64,000 bases of DNA from Flavobacteriales bacterium UBA2306 (GTDB lineage Bacteria; Bacteroidota; Bacteroidia; Flavobacteriales; Weeksellaceae): NCBI GenBank assembly GCA_002345565.1, contig DDVS01000002.1, positions 688,798 to 752,797 of the forward strand, read 5' to 3'. Position numbers and translations under genes: made by a program. How positions within the stretch are numbered: the first letter of the stretch is position 1; the number at the start of each line of letters is the position of its first letter. The notes beneath the pieces are model-generated. The model was not told where the DNA came from. It was given only the letters and a program-made list of their open reading frames with translations, and made no database searches. This document shows, in pieces, positions 50,912 to 60,674 of the stretch.

Positions 50912-51676
50912 ATGAAGCGAATGGATAAATTTTACAATGAAACATATCTTAAATTGGAAACTGCAATCCAGGAACTGGAGATTGAAACCGACTGCCCCAT
51001 AAAAAGAATTGAAGCCGTTATACACCATATCATACAAAGCCTTGCCGACTTAAAGGACTTTGTACTGAAAAATGACTTTAAGAATATGGAAGAAGAAATC
51101 CATTTTTTCAAGTATCAGAAACCTGTTATTGTTTCAAAGCTCATCTACTACAATGCCATCTATAAAATCGAAACAAGAAGACCCTACGGGAACAAGCGTA
51201 CCAAGAAATATTTTACCAAAGAACTGAAAAAGCTAAAAAGGTTCTTTGAAAACAACCTTGATTTTTACAAGTATTACCGCAGCAATAATTCTTTCGTTGA
51301 CGAAAAATTCTTTGTGCGTGGCAAGCACGATATAAGGCTATGGTTAGACACATTTTATTTCGAAGCAGACCATCGTTTTTCTACTTCACACGATTATAAG
51401 GTTGCCAAGATTATTGCCAATGACTTGATACAAGTTTATTTGGAAGACAGGCTCAATAACATCAATGTGAAAAGGGGTTCGGACAATTCATTGAAATGGA
51501 CGGCAAGTAAAACGGCACTGACGGAACTCATATATGCACTGTACTCCCACGGTGTATTTAACAATGGGAATACAGACATAAAATTGATAGCTAAAACTTT
51601 TGAAAAAGCCTTTAATATTGAGTTAGGCGATTTTTACCACACGTTTATGGAACTGAAAGCCCGTAAGATAAACTGA
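50912..51676 (+). CDS. rteC: RteC-domain protein, copy 2, C-terminus clipped by a nonsense codon
   Basis: 254 residues, closely similar to copy 1 at 37838 (about 88-90 percent by eye). The frame stops at TGA 51674-51676 where copy 1 has CGA (R-K-I-N-R-T), then continues open for 22 codons (T-K-F-L-D-S-L ... K-M-D-E-K-D-V-K) to TAA 51740-51742. Direct comparison of the two copies shows a CGA to TGA mutation. Loss of 22 residues may leave it partly active. M-D-K-F at 50921 aligns with the start of copy 1. It is convergent with the helicase gene, 72 bases apart. Confidence 0.85.
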   Translation: MKRMDKFYNETYLKLETAIQELEIETDCPIKRIEAVIHHIIQSLADLKDFVLKNDFKNMEEEIHFFKYQKPVIVSKLIYYNAIYKIETRRPYGNKRTKKYFTKELKKLKRFFENNLDFYKYYRSNNSFVDEKFFVRGKHDIRLWLDTFYFEADHRFSTSHDYKVAKIIANDLIQVYLEDRLNNINVKRGSDNSLKWTASKTALTELIYALYSHGVFNNGNTDIKLIAKTFEKAFNIELGDFYHTFMELKARKIN

Positions 51677-51748
51677 ACCAAATTCCTTGACAGCCTGTCT
51701 GTAGCCCTAATAAAAAAAATGGATGAAAAGGACGTAAAGTAACGACTA

Positions 51749-54700
51749 TTATAATACGCCACGAGGTGAATGAACGCCTTTTGTCCGTATAATGCTTTCC
51801 TGCACCTTTGGGGCTTCATTCTGCTTTTCTGCCTGCTCCGAAGCATCTTGTTTGGTTTCCGGCGTAATAGATAGCTGTATCTTTCTTTCTACGGCAGCCA
51901 GTTCCGTTTTAAGCTCACTAAATCGACTTTCCTTAGCCCAAGTACCGTTAACCACTTCCTGAAGTATCGGCAGGTCTTTTTGTATTTCAGCGATTTTCTC
52001 CTGCTCCTGCTTCACAAAGCCCGGCAGTTTTTCCAAAGCCCTTAAAAAATTCATTGCGGCGGTTTCGGGGTCTTTTGCCATCAGACCGTTATTGTAGGTG
52101 TACTTGATATTGCCCTCGCCAGTTATAAAAAATCTATTGACCCTTTCGAGTGTTGAATTATCCTTTGGAAGTTCTGTTTTAACCAATAATTGAAACCCGT
52201 AGAGGTTGCCTATTTCACGATAGTCGCCTGCCGTGCGGGCTTTGTTCGCAATCTCGTTCAGTTTTGCGCCTATTTGTTTCGGATTTGCATTGGGCGGCAA
52301 GCCATCTAACAGCACAGGGTTTTCGATTGTACCGTCCGAACGCTTTTGCAGGCGTTGCTGTAAGTTTTCCCAGTCGGTACTCATCCGGTTCAAACGAGAT
52401 TGAGTGCTTTGCAACATTTCCATATAATCCTGTACCTTAAATTTGGCACTGGATTTAGAGCGGTTGAACGCCTGCTTTTCGCTTTCCAGTCCGGCAATCT
52501 GTTTTTCCAGTTTGGCTTTATCCAACAGGTCTGTATTTCCTGACAGGATTGCCACATATTCCGAAAAGTTCATTCCCGATTTTTCGTCCATACTTCCCTC
52601 GTCAATCGTTCTTTTGGTCAGGTTGTTAGTCTTTAACTGGTCGATGAAAAGCTGCTTATTATACAGCAGGTTGAATTTGTAACTGTCCAACGATTTTTCA
52701 ACTGCATAGATAATCACAGCAACTTTATTATCGGCAAAGAATTTGGCAATCTCATTGCCTTTTCTGATTGCCCGCCCGTCCCTTTGGGCAAGATCAGACG
52801 GTCGCCACGGTGTATCTAAATGATGAACGGCAACAGCTCTTTTCTGTGCGTTTACGCCAGTTCCGAGCATACTTGTAGAACCAAATAAAACACGGATTTT
52901 GCCCTCATTCATTCCGTTGATAAGTTCCTTACGTTGCTTATCATTTTTCGCTTCCTGAATAAACCTTACTTCGTGCGCAGGTATGCCGTGGTCTTCCACG
53001 AGCTTGCGTTTGATTTCGGAGTACACATTCCATTCGCCGGGCTTGTAGGTTCCCAAATCGGAGAAAACGAACTGCGTTCCTTTCTGTGCGTTGAACTGAT
53101 TGTAATACTTGGCGATATTTACCGCACAATGCGAAGCCTTGTTGTCGGGATGGTCGTCGTATATACCACTTACCATACGCATATCGAGCGACATCTTACG
53201 GGCATAGTCCGTCGCAATGAGCATCTTTGCTTTTTCTTCCCTTTGCGATAATGGTTCTCTACCGAGCAAAGTAGCATCGCCCGTTTTGGCAAACTGCATC
53301 AGGCTTTGGATAAAGGCTTCTTGGTCGGGCGTTGGCGGTATGTTATAAAGAATTTCGTTCTTGTTGGGGCGGTCAATACCAATATCCTTTGCCGTTCTGT
53401 AATCCGTGATTTCAGAATAGAACTGCGCCAGTTCCGGAACTTTGATAAAGTAGCGGAAACGCTCTTTGGCTACAATATTGTTAGCTACCGAAAATTCATA
53501 ATCGGTCGTTTTCCTTGCGTAAATAGCTGCCCACGCATCAAATGAATGAATGCCCTGTTTTTCCAATGCACGAGGGCGCAGGTATTTGAACAGCAGGTAC
53601 AGCTCTGTTAATGAATTGCTGATGGTTGTACCAGAAAGAAAGGTTGCGCCCATATCCGCATTGGTACGCTCTTGAATGGTACGGATAGCAAACAACAGGT
53701 TCAATGCCTTTTGGCTGCCGTCCACGTTACCCAGTCCGGCAACCCGTGTATGACGGGTGTTGAACATCAGGTTTTTGAACTGATGGCTTTCGTCCACAAA
53801 CAAATGGTCTATGCCCATCATCTTAAAGTCCACAATATCATCCTTACGGTTTTCAATATCGTGTTGCAGCGTTTTCAGCTTTACTTCAAGATTTTCTTTC
53901 CGCTTGATTACTCCGGCAAGCATACCTCTGGTAACTTCCTTGCCTCGCGATTGCAGTGCATCGAGGTTACGCTCTACGCTGTCCAATTCTATTTCGAGAA
54001 TTTCCTTTTGTATTTCGGGCGATTGCGGTATCATTCCGAACTGGTCGTGCGTAAGTATCACGCAATCCCAATCATTATTTTTAATATCCCCGAAAATCCG
54101 CAGGCGTTTTTTCGGCGTAAAATCATCAATACCCGGATAAAGGATTTTGGCGTGTGGATAGGCTTTACGGTAGTCTTCGGCAATGGCAGGTATATTTGCT
54201 TTCAGCCCGATAATCATCGGCTTATGGGCTAATCCCAAACGCTTCATTTCCTGCGCTGCGGTACACATTATCAGCGTTTTTCCTGCGCCTACTTCGTGGT
54301 CGCAGATAGCACCGTTGTTCAGCTTTATCATCCAAACGGTGTCCTTTTGGCTTGAATACAGGTCTTCAATGCCTGCTCCCTTGCGGTCTAATCCCGGAAA
54401 TTCCTGATGGCTTCCGTCATAGTTTGGGCGAACGAAACAATTAAAGGTATCGTTGTACTGGTCGGTCAGCCTGTTTTTAAACTCATCGTTCTGTGCGTGT
54501 AGCCAGTCGGTAAAGGCGGTACGGATTTCGTCAATCTTGGTGTTCGCCATTTGTATGGCTTCCATATCCCGTACTTTAACCTCTTGGTCGCCAACCATTA
54601 CTTTTTTGGTAATATCAGGCGTGGTATTGACAAGGGCGTGTTTAAGCAGGGCAATACCGTCAAACGTGCGGCTTTCCGCTTTGACCGCATATTTTTCCCA

Positions 54701-57196
54701 AATGTGCATATTGCCCTGATGACACTTTACGGAAAAGTCGTCGGAGCTTTCGGAATAATGTACCAGTACATCCGCATCGAACAGGTGCGAAGCGAAACGG
54801 GCATAAATTCCGGTAGGTATCCACCGTTCGCCGAGGTTAAAATCCAGTTCCTCAAATTCAATACGTTTTGGTCGGGCTTCCTTTAAAGCGGTAAGGCTTT
54901 CTTTGGCTTCAGTATCATCAGGATTGCTTTCGAGATAGGCTCTTACTTCATCGGCTTTCTCAACTACGTTGCCTGCAATCCAACGTTCAGCTATTTCGTA
55001 TTCCTGTCGTAGTAGATTGTAGAATAACCGCCCGTGCAGGGCTTCTTTCAGGGTATCGGCAGGCAGGCTGCTGATTTCGGACATAAAATCCAAATCCACG
55101 TTTCCGTATTTGTTCAACGAGGCGGCTAAAGCCTCTTCGGGATTATCGGTTGCTAATGTGGTGGTAGAAAAGCTAACGGGACGGCTGAAAATATCCGCTT
55201 TGTGGATTACGCCGCCATTGATACGCTCCAGATAAGGAATTTCTTTACCCGCGCTGTCGGTCTTTATCAGTTTGGCATTTTCGGCAGCATTGAGATTACC
55301 GTATTTTTTGACAAAGCCATCGTACAGGAGGCTCAGCGTTTCCCGTTCTTCCTTGTGTTCGGTCTGCTTTTCAGCTTCTTTTTGGTACAGGTTGATATAA
55401 CTGTCTCTAACGGCTATATAGGCTTCGGCTCTTGCTTTCTGTGAGGTCGGCAACTGCAATGGATGAAAGATTGCCTTTTTGTCGTCCTTTTCTACCTCTT
55501 GCAGATAACCGACCCAACCGTTATCCACCACAAGGCAATCGTTACGATGGAACGATTGCAGTTCGCCACTATACGGAGCAGGGTCAGGAATAACATTAAA
55601 CTTGATATTGGTAATGGCTGTCTTATCAGACTGGCCATTACCGATTATTTGTGAAAACAGGTCGCCGATAGCTTCCTGTTTTTTGCCGTTTATTGGGTGG
55701 CTTCCATTGGCAGCACCATTAGATTTTATCGGCGTATAAGGTTGCTGCCTTGCACTACTGAAAAGGTCGGGCTGACGACCTATTGTGCCTCTACTTTTAT
55801 TAGTGCTTTGCCTTTTAGTTTGGGTAGTTCTTTTAGGCGGAGAAAGAACTATTACAGGTTCGCCCGCACTTTCAAACAGGTCAAAAATGCTTAATTGCTT
55901 TAATTCCTGCGGACTTTCCTGATGGATTACCGGAGTTGGTACAGGTTGCGGTTTTTGCTGAATGATTACAGGGTCGATAACCTGAGGTGTAACCTTTGGT
56001 TCAATCGGAATTTGTATAGCAGGTTCATCGTTGCGTTCGCCTTTGTATAAGTTCAAATTCAGGTGCTTTCCAAAATCTTCGGAAAGCATTTGCTTCAAAT
56101 CTTTGGCAATGCCCTCAACACCGTCTTTATGCGTATAGATTAAAGCGGGTTGTCCGTATGGGTCGGTGTCTAATTTTTGGTTGGTATGGATAATTCTTGC
56201 ACTATCCTGAAAGAGCGCATTTCCCGGCGTATTGTATTCGGATGGCTTGCTTTGGCAAAACAGATCTTCCCTGTCGGTCAGATTTTCTTTTGCCGAATTT
56301 TTTTGCAGGATAATCAGGTCGCTGCCTACTTCCGTACCTGCATATTCGGTAAACAGGTTGTTGGGCAATCTTACAACCGAAACCAAATTATTATCCTGCA
56401 TTAACGCCCTGCGTATGGGTTCGTTTTTAGGGCTGTTGAGGATGCCCTGTGAAGTGATGTAAGCCAACAAACCGCCCTCACGGAGCATATCAGCACCTTT
56501 CAGAAAAAAGTAATTGTGTATGCTTCGGGCAGCCTGTTCCTTTGCGCTGTTTCTACTGCGTGAATAAGAAAGGTCAAATACGGAAGTATCGCCAAAAGGT
56601 ATATTACTGGCAATTACATCATAGCTGTTTTGTTCCCTTTCGGGGATTTCTTCAAAACCGTTTATACGGATATTGCTATCGGGGTAAAGCTGCTTTAAAA
56701 TCTTGCCTGTAAGCAAGTCCTTTTCATAAGCGGTAACACTGGCTGTTTGGTTTTCCGAAAAGGATTGGATGAATGAACCGATACCTGCCGAGGGTTCGAG
56801 GAATTTGTCAATGTGCAGCCCGTTATCCCGCAAGGCAGATGAAATGGCATCTATAACCTTTGGCGGGGTATAAAAAGCGGTCAGTACGGAACTTTTCATA
56901 CTGTCCACATACCTGCGGTATTGCTTATCGTCTTCGGAATTTTCTTTGAGTAGTTGGTGGAGTTCCTGCGTAAGTGGAAAAAGGTCGTGTTCTGTTTTTC
57001 TCCAATGATTGATGTCTATTTCGTTTTCTACCGGGTTCAAAACGAATTTAAGACCGCCAAATCCGCTGTATCGCATCATTAGCAGTCTTTCGCCTACGGT
57101 GGCTTGCCGTTTCTCCTTTTCCAGTTTAAAAACAATTCGCAGGGCATCAATATTCTGTTGGAGATGGAACCGCTTACTGAAGCCCATTTTCCTCAA
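51749..57196 (-). CDS. giant N6-adenine methylase / SNF2-type helicase fusion protein
   Basis: 1815 residues. An N6-methylase domain with motif I E-P-S-A-G-I-G-S-F (134-142) and motif IV N-I-P-F-G (198-202, a variant of N-P-P-Y/F). Middle 380-520 is Gln/Pro-rich, low complexity. A superfamily-2 helicase occupies about 940-1500: H-E-V-G-A-G-K-T-L (Walker A, about 966-974), V-D-E-S-H-Q-F-K-N (about 1132), S-G-T-T-I-S-N, and Q-R-D-G-R-A-I-R-K-G-N (about 1465). C-terminal coiled coil. Such proteins are conserved in Bacteroidota conjugative elements; proposed roles are anti-restriction or replication. Its start overlaps the DUF1896 gene by 23 bases. Confidence 0.88.
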   Translation of the reverse strand: MRKMGFSKRFHLQQNIDALRIVFKLEKEKRQATVGERLLMMRYSGFGGLKFVLNPVENEIDINHWRKTEHDLFPLTQELHQLLKENSEDDKQYRRYVDSMKSSVLTAFYTPPKVIDAISSALRDNGLHIDKFLEPSAGIGSFIQSFSENQTASVTAYEKDLLTGKILKQLYPDSNIRINGFEEIPEREQNSYDVIASNIPFGDTSVFDLSYSRSRNSAKEQAARSIHNYFFLKGADMLREGGLLAYITSQGILNSPKNEPIRRALMQDNNLVSVVRLPNNLFTEYAGTEVGSDLIILQKNSAKENLTDREDLFCQSKPSEYNTPGNALFQDSARIIHTNQKLDTDPYGQPALIYTHKDGVEGIAKDLKQMLSEDFGKHLNLNLYKGERNDEPAIQIPIEPKVTPQVIDPVIIQQKPQPVPTPVIHQESPQELKQLSIFDLFESAGEPVIVLSPPKRTTQTKRQSTNKSRGTIGRQPDLFSSARQQPYTPIKSNGAANGSHPINGKKQEAIGDLFSQIIGNGQSDKTAITNIKFNVIPDPAPYSGELQSFHRNDCLVVDNGWVGYLQEVEKDDKKAIFHPLQLPTSQKARAEAYIAVRDSYINLYQKEAEKQTEHKEERETLSLLYDGFVKKYGNLNAAENAKLIKTDSAGKEIPYLERINGGVIHKADIFSRPVSFSTTTLATDNPEEALAASLNKYGNVDLDFMSEISSLPADTLKEALHGRLFYNLLRQEYEIAERWIAGNVVEKADEVRAYLESNPDDTEAKESLTALKEARPKRIEFEELDFNLGERWIPTGIYARFASHLFDADVLVHYSESSDDFSVKCHQGNMHIWEKYAVKAESRTFDGIALLKHALVNTTPDITKKVMVGDQEVKVRDMEAIQMANTKIDEIRTAFTDWLHAQNDEFKNRLTDQYNDTFNCFVRPNYDGSHQEFPGLDRKGAGIEDLYSSQKDTVWMIKLNNGAICDHEVGAGKTLIMCTAAQEMKRLGLAHKPMIIGLKANIPAIAEDYRKAYPHAKILYPGIDDFTPKKRLRIFGDIKNNDWDCVILTHDQFGMIPQSPEIQKEILEIELDSVERNLDALQSRGKEVTRGMLAGVIKRKENLEVKLKTLQHDIENRKDDIVDFKMMGIDHLFVDESHQFKNLMFNTRHTRVAGLGNVDGSQKALNLLFAIRTIQERTNADMGATFLSGTTISNSLTELYLLFKYLRPRALEKQGIHSFDAWAAIYARKTTDYEFSVANNIVAKERFRYFIKVPELAQFYSEITDYRTAKDIGIDRPNKNEILYNIPPTPDQEAFIQSLMQFAKTGDATLLGREPLSQREEKAKMLIATDYARKMSLDMRMVSGIYDDHPDNKASHCAVNIAKYYNQFNAQKGTQFVFSDLGTYKPGEWNVYSEIKRKLVEDHGIPAHEVRFIQEAKNDKQRKELINGMNEGKIRVLFGSTSMLGTGVNAQKRAVAVHHLDTPWRPSDLAQRDGRAIRKGNEIAKFFADNKVAVIIYAVEKSLDSYKFNLLYNKQLFIDQLKTNNLTKRTIDEGSMDEKSGMNFSEYVAILSGNTDLLDKAKLEKQIAGLESEKQAFNRSKSSAKFKVQDYMEMLQSTQSRLNRMSTDWENLQQRLQKRSDGTIENPVLLDGLPPNANPKQIGAKLNEIANKARTAGDYREIGNLYGFQLLVKTELPKDNSTLERVNRFFITGEGNIKYTYNNGLMAKDPETAAMNFLRALEKLPGFVKQEQEKIAEIQKDLPILQEVVNGTWAKESRFSELKTELAAVERKIQLSITPETKQDASEQAEKQNEAPKVQESIIRTKGVHSPRGVL

Positions 57197-57611
57197 TCCA
57201 TATTGAGATGGTTCCGGTCAGTTCGGTATAGAGTAAATCAAACTCATAACCGTAGGCGAAATCATCGGTTAATTCATATCCTGCGAAAACAGGCTCACAG
57301 ACAGGGAACATTTTCAGGGCGAACGGTCGCAGTTCCTCGTCTGCCATTATGGTATCAAACTCATTGCATACCACTTTGAAAACCGTGTCGAACTTGGAGA
57401 AGTGCAAGCCCTCAAAAAGTATGTAATTGGCTATTTCGTCGCATTGCTCAACGGCGTTTCCTGAACGGAAAGCACCCTCATAAGCATTGGCAGCCCACGA
57501 AGACCGTTGGTCTATAAATTTTTGGTCGTGTGCCTTTTCGGGGAAGCTGTTGTTTAGTAATTCTTGCAGTCGTAATCTGAAATACGACAGGTCTTTTTGC
57601 TGTACATCCAT
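57174..57611 (-). CDS. DUF1896 family protein
   Basis: 145 residues, soluble and helical: L-S-Y-F-R-L-R-L-Q-E-L-L near the start and R-x-x-W-A-A-N-A-Y-E-G-A-F-R-x-G near 33-48, the DUF1896 pattern. Always found upstream of the giant methylase-helicase in these elements, and here translationally coupled to it. Function unknown. Confidence 0.85.
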   Translation of the reverse strand: MDVQQKDLSYFRLRLQELLNNSFPEKAHDQKFIDQRSSWAANAYEGAFRSGNAVEQCDEIANYILFEGLHFSKFDTVFKVVCNEFDTIMADEELRPFALKMFPVCEPVFAGYELTDDFAYGYEFDLLYTELTGTISIWIEENGLQ

Positions 57612-57730
57612 ACTATATTTTGTTTAGAATTTTACTTAAATCCTAAAATTAGAAGCAGGAGCAAATGCCTTTGATAATGTTGCAGGGTTTGGCTTTGAAA
57701 GGCAGGATTTGGCGTAATGGGACAATAAAA
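57612..57730. other. short gap after the DUF1896 start
   Basis: Holds the minus-strand promoter region of the DUF1896/helicase pair. No clear TAnnTTTG box was identified. Confidence 0.4.
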
Positions 57731-57752
57731 AACCTCCGATAATTCGGAGGTT
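57731..57752 (-). terminator. rho-independent terminator
   Basis: AACCTCCGA-TAAT-TCGGAGGTT is a perfect 9-bp stem; on the minus strand a T run follows. It closes the ORF6N pseudogene, six bases after its ancestral stop. Confidence 0.85.
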
Positions 57753-57757
57753 CATTT

Positions 57758-58488
57758 TTATGGCTTGTTCAATATTTGTAGCATCCTGCCGACTTCAATA
57801 TCCATTCTCGAAAAGGCAAACCATTTTTTGCCCAGGTCTTTGAGTGATGCACCTATGTGGTAGAGTTCTGCATTATCAATAATCAAAAATCGGTCGTGGG
57901 CATCGGAGGAAACCTCAATAGTTACCGGAGGATATTGGCTATTGTAGCGTTGTAAATCGAACCTTAACTAATTGCTGATACTTTTGGTAAGGATTGTAGC
58001 GGTTATATTAGTCTAACGCTTACCCAACAAAGTGAGCACTGTATCATCCACGTAATTATCAAGCAGGATAATAGAGCTTTTGGCACTTCGGATAATATCG
58101 GAAACAAAGGTGTAGGTATCAAATACCTGCCCATTGTAGAAAATGCCTTTCTCGCTGTGGAGCTTGTCGCTTTCCAAAGCTTTAAATAGCTCTTCAAATT
58201 TTTGGTCTGCTTCCAGTTGCTTTAACTCGATATTATCTAAACGATAATACAAAGAGGCATTGCTGATAAGCATACGCCGCATTTCTACAAAGGCTTCCAT
58301 TATTTCAACACTCATTTTAATAGCAATATCGGAGCGGAGTATGGCAGATGCCATTGCAATGCCTTGTTTGGTAAAAACATAGGGCAAATAACGTCTGCCA
58401 CCATAATTTAAACTTGAGGTTCCAAATTGGAACCTCAAGTTTTCAACTTCCTCTTCGGTCAGTTCTCTTACTAACTTTTTTGAAGTCT
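57758..58488 (-). pseudogene. ORF6N-domain DNA-binding protein, broken by two in-frame TAG and 5' truncated
   Basis: A single frame from TAA 57758-57760 back to 58488. It carries G-G-R-R-Y-L-P-Y-V-F-T-K-Q-G-I-A-M-A-S-A (ORF6N), a coiled coil, and the C-terminal T-K-S-I-S-N ... L-R-F-D-L-Q-R-Y-N-S-Q-Y-P-P, D-A-H-D-R-F-L-I-I-D and A-F-S-R-M-D-I-E-V-G-R-M-L tail. Internal TAG at 58013-58015 and 57968-57970 replace what should be glutamine (CAG). The N-terminal half of the ORF6N domain is missing and the visible frame begins after a third TAG. These proteins are common in prophages and conjugative elements. Confidence 0.82.
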
Positions 58489-58489
58489 A

Positions 58490-58745
58490 CATATCCAGTA
58501 AATAGTAATTAAAATTTTCAAATACAATAAATAGCTGCCGACCTTTCATTTCTGCAATTGGTTATCGTTTATTTCAAATATACAATATTTTAATCATCGC
58601 TGAAATAACTGCTTAAGATCAAAATTTCAAAAAATCTTTTCGGTACTACGAAAAAGTAGTGGTTTTATCTCAACTCCAATATTCAACTTTACACCAACAG
58701 AGCTGATCAGCTATTCACTTCATTTTAACATTTAAAATTAAAGTT
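58490..58745. other. intergenic region upstream of the HTH gene
   Basis: About 255 bases. Contains an ACTAC-N6-GTAGT hairpin (58655-58670) and a CTGATCAG palindrome near 58704, then an AT-rich run up to the ATG at 58746. A clear TAnnTTTG box was not found. It may contain operator sites for the HTH protein. Confidence 0.45.
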
Positions 58746-59036
58746 ATGAATATCGAGAGAACAGAATTTATAGCATGGATGGAGAGGATCATGGAACGAT
58801 TCGACCTTCTAAAGGAACACATCATATCAAAACAATCCAAATATATTGAAATCGACGGGGAACAGCTGCTCGACAACCAGGATGTATTGCAGCTTCTGAA
58901 GATCAGTTCGAGATCCTTGCAGCGTTACCGGACTGACAAAAAGCTGCCATACTATACGATTAGCGGCAAGCTGTATTATAAGCTGTCCGATGTCCACCAG
59001 CTCATCAGGAACAGCCTAAACTCAAAGATCACATAA
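58746..59036 (+). CDS. helix-turn-helix (excisionase-like) protein
   Basis: 96 residues. N-terminal helices (1-45), then an HTH_17 / MerR-like winged helix: L-D-N-Q-D-V-L-Q-L-L-K-I-S-S-R-S-L-Q-R-Y-R-T-D with a wing I-S-G-K-L-Y-Y-K-L-S-D-V. Such proteins lie before the topoisomerase operon of these elements and can act as excision factors or regulators. It is 99 bases upstream of the DUF3945 gene. Confidence 0.85.
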   Translation: MNIERTEFIAWMERIMERFDLLKEHIISKQSKYIEIDGEQLLDNQDVLQLLKISSRSLQRYRTDKKLPYYTISGKLYYKLSDVHQLIRNSLNSKIT

Positions 59037-59135
59037 AGTCAAACACAGCCAAATCATTCGGAAAGATTCCTGATTGAAAATGCCGGGTTGTTGTCCAAGT
59101 ATCTTCCGTCCGTAGAAATCATAAAATATTAAGTG

Positions 59136-60596
59136 ATGGAAGATAACCAGACTAGTAATATCAATGAAATAAAGCCGGCAAAGGATACGCTTTTGGTCCT
59201 GAACATCCATAACAACACGATAGAGATGGTGATGGGAATCGATAAAGAAGGCAACCTACAAACAGTACCTCCGGAAAATAAGAAAGAAAATGACCAGCTT
59301 GTAAGGGTCGATAAGCACGGGGATCTGTTCTCCAACTTTTTTTCCAATTTTTACCGGCAGCTTAAAAACCCGACGCATTTCAACTTCTTCAAAGTTTTGG
59401 AATATGATGCCGTCGATACCGCCAAAGACCTTCAGCAGTATGTCGATCAGGCATCTCCTGAAGAAAGAGAACAACTCAAGGAATATGAGATTTTACCTAA
59501 AAATACCAACCCATTAAAAAATCAGAAAACAATGGAAAACAACACAGACAACCAGGAATACCGTTTCCAGCCGGAGCAGATCGACTGGAAAACCATGGAA
59601 AAATTCGGGCTTACCCAGGAAAAGCTTGAAAAGATGAATGCCCTAGATCCTTTGCTCAGAGGCTACAAGACCAATACCTTAATTCCCATCACCATTAACC
59701 TCGGCGCTGCAGTCAGCAAAATGGACGTCCGGCTTTCCCTACAGGAAGGGGATACGGGCGACATCGGCATTAAGCTTCACGGCATCCGAAGGGAACCCAA
59801 TCTTAACCTCAAATTCTTGGGCCACGAGTTCAGTGAAGAGGACAAGAAGAACCTGATGGAAAACGGTAATATGGGTAGAGTCGTTGATCTGGTCAATCCC
59901 AAGACCGATGAGATCATTCCATCCGTGATCAGCCGTGACCGACTGACCAATGAACTGGTGGCTTACAGGGCAGAGTATATGAAAATCCCAGACGAGATCA
60001 AAGGAATCAAGTTGGATGAGCATCAGAAACAAATCCTTTTGGAAGGCAAACCTCTTTATCTCGAAGGCATGACCTCTACCAAAGGCACTACCTTCGATGC
60101 TACTGTGCAGTTCAATGCCGATAAGCGCTATGTTGAATTCATATTCGACAACAATCAAAAGCAGCAGCATAGCCAGTCCCAAAACGAACACAGTTCGCAA
60201 AACCAGAACCAAAATCAAAACAAAAACAGCGAACCCCCAAGATTTTTCAGGGACAAAGAACTGGATGACAAGCAGTATAAAAAATTCAAGGCAGGGGAGA
60301 CGGTCTATGTCAGTGGTCTTGTTGACAGCAAAGGCAAAGAATACCAGGGCTACATAACTTTCAATAAAGATACCGCCAAGACCGACTTTTCATTTACCAA
60401 CCCCAACAAGCTTAGGGAAAAAGCCCAGCCATCAGAAGCCCATAAAACACAGAAGGCAGTCAACACCGATGGTAAAACCAATGAAGCGACCAAAAACGTC
60501 AAAGAACCGCTTCAATCCAAACAGCAGGAGCCTGCCAACAAGCAGCAACAGGAGCAGCAGAAAAAACCTGCCAGATCAAGAGGTAGAAAAATGTAA
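59136..60596 (+). CDS. DUF3945 / DUF4099 domain protein
   Basis: 486 residues from ATG 59136 (GTG three bases earlier is less likely). Early D-T-L-L-V-L-N-I-H segment; DUF4099-like I-D-W-K-T-M-E-K-F-G-L-T around 145-185; DUF3945 repeats (G-I-K-L-D-E-H-Q-K-Q-I-L-L-E-G-K-P-L-Y near 300, and a second copy F-R-D-K-E-L-D-D-K-Q-Y near 370). Gln/Asn/Lys-rich linkers and a basic tail P-A-R-S-R-G-R-K-M suggest DNA binding. Found with topoisomerase III in Bacteroidota mobile elements; function unknown. Confidence 0.85.
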   Translation: MEDNQTSNINEIKPAKDTLLVLNIHNNTIEMVMGIDKEGNLQTVPPENKKENDQLVRVDKHGDLFSNFFSNFYRQLKNPTHFNFFKVLEYDAVDTAKDLQQYVDQASPEEREQLKEYEILPKNTNPLKNQKTMENNTDNQEYRFQPEQIDWKTMEKFGLTQEKLEKMNALDPLLRGYKTNTLIPITINLGAAVSKMDVRLSLQEGDTGDIGIKLHGIRREPNLNLKFLGHEFSEEDKKNLMENGNMGRVVDLVNPKTDEIIPSVISRDRLTNELVAYRAEYMKIPDEIKGIKLDEHQKQILLEGKPLYLEGMTSTKGTTFDATVQFNADKRYVEFIFDNNQKQQHSQSQNEHSSQNQNQNQNKNSEPPRFFRDKELDDKQYKKFKAGETVYVSGLVDSKGKEYQGYITFNKDTAKTDFSFTNPNKLREKAQPSEAHKTQKAVNTDGKTNEATKNVKEPLQSKQQEPANKQQQEQQKKPARSRGRKM

Positions 60597-60674
60597 TGGA
60601 GATCCCATTCCATTAAGAATCTTCGACCTAGCAATAATAAATCAACCATAATAACAACCATCAAATCCAAACCT

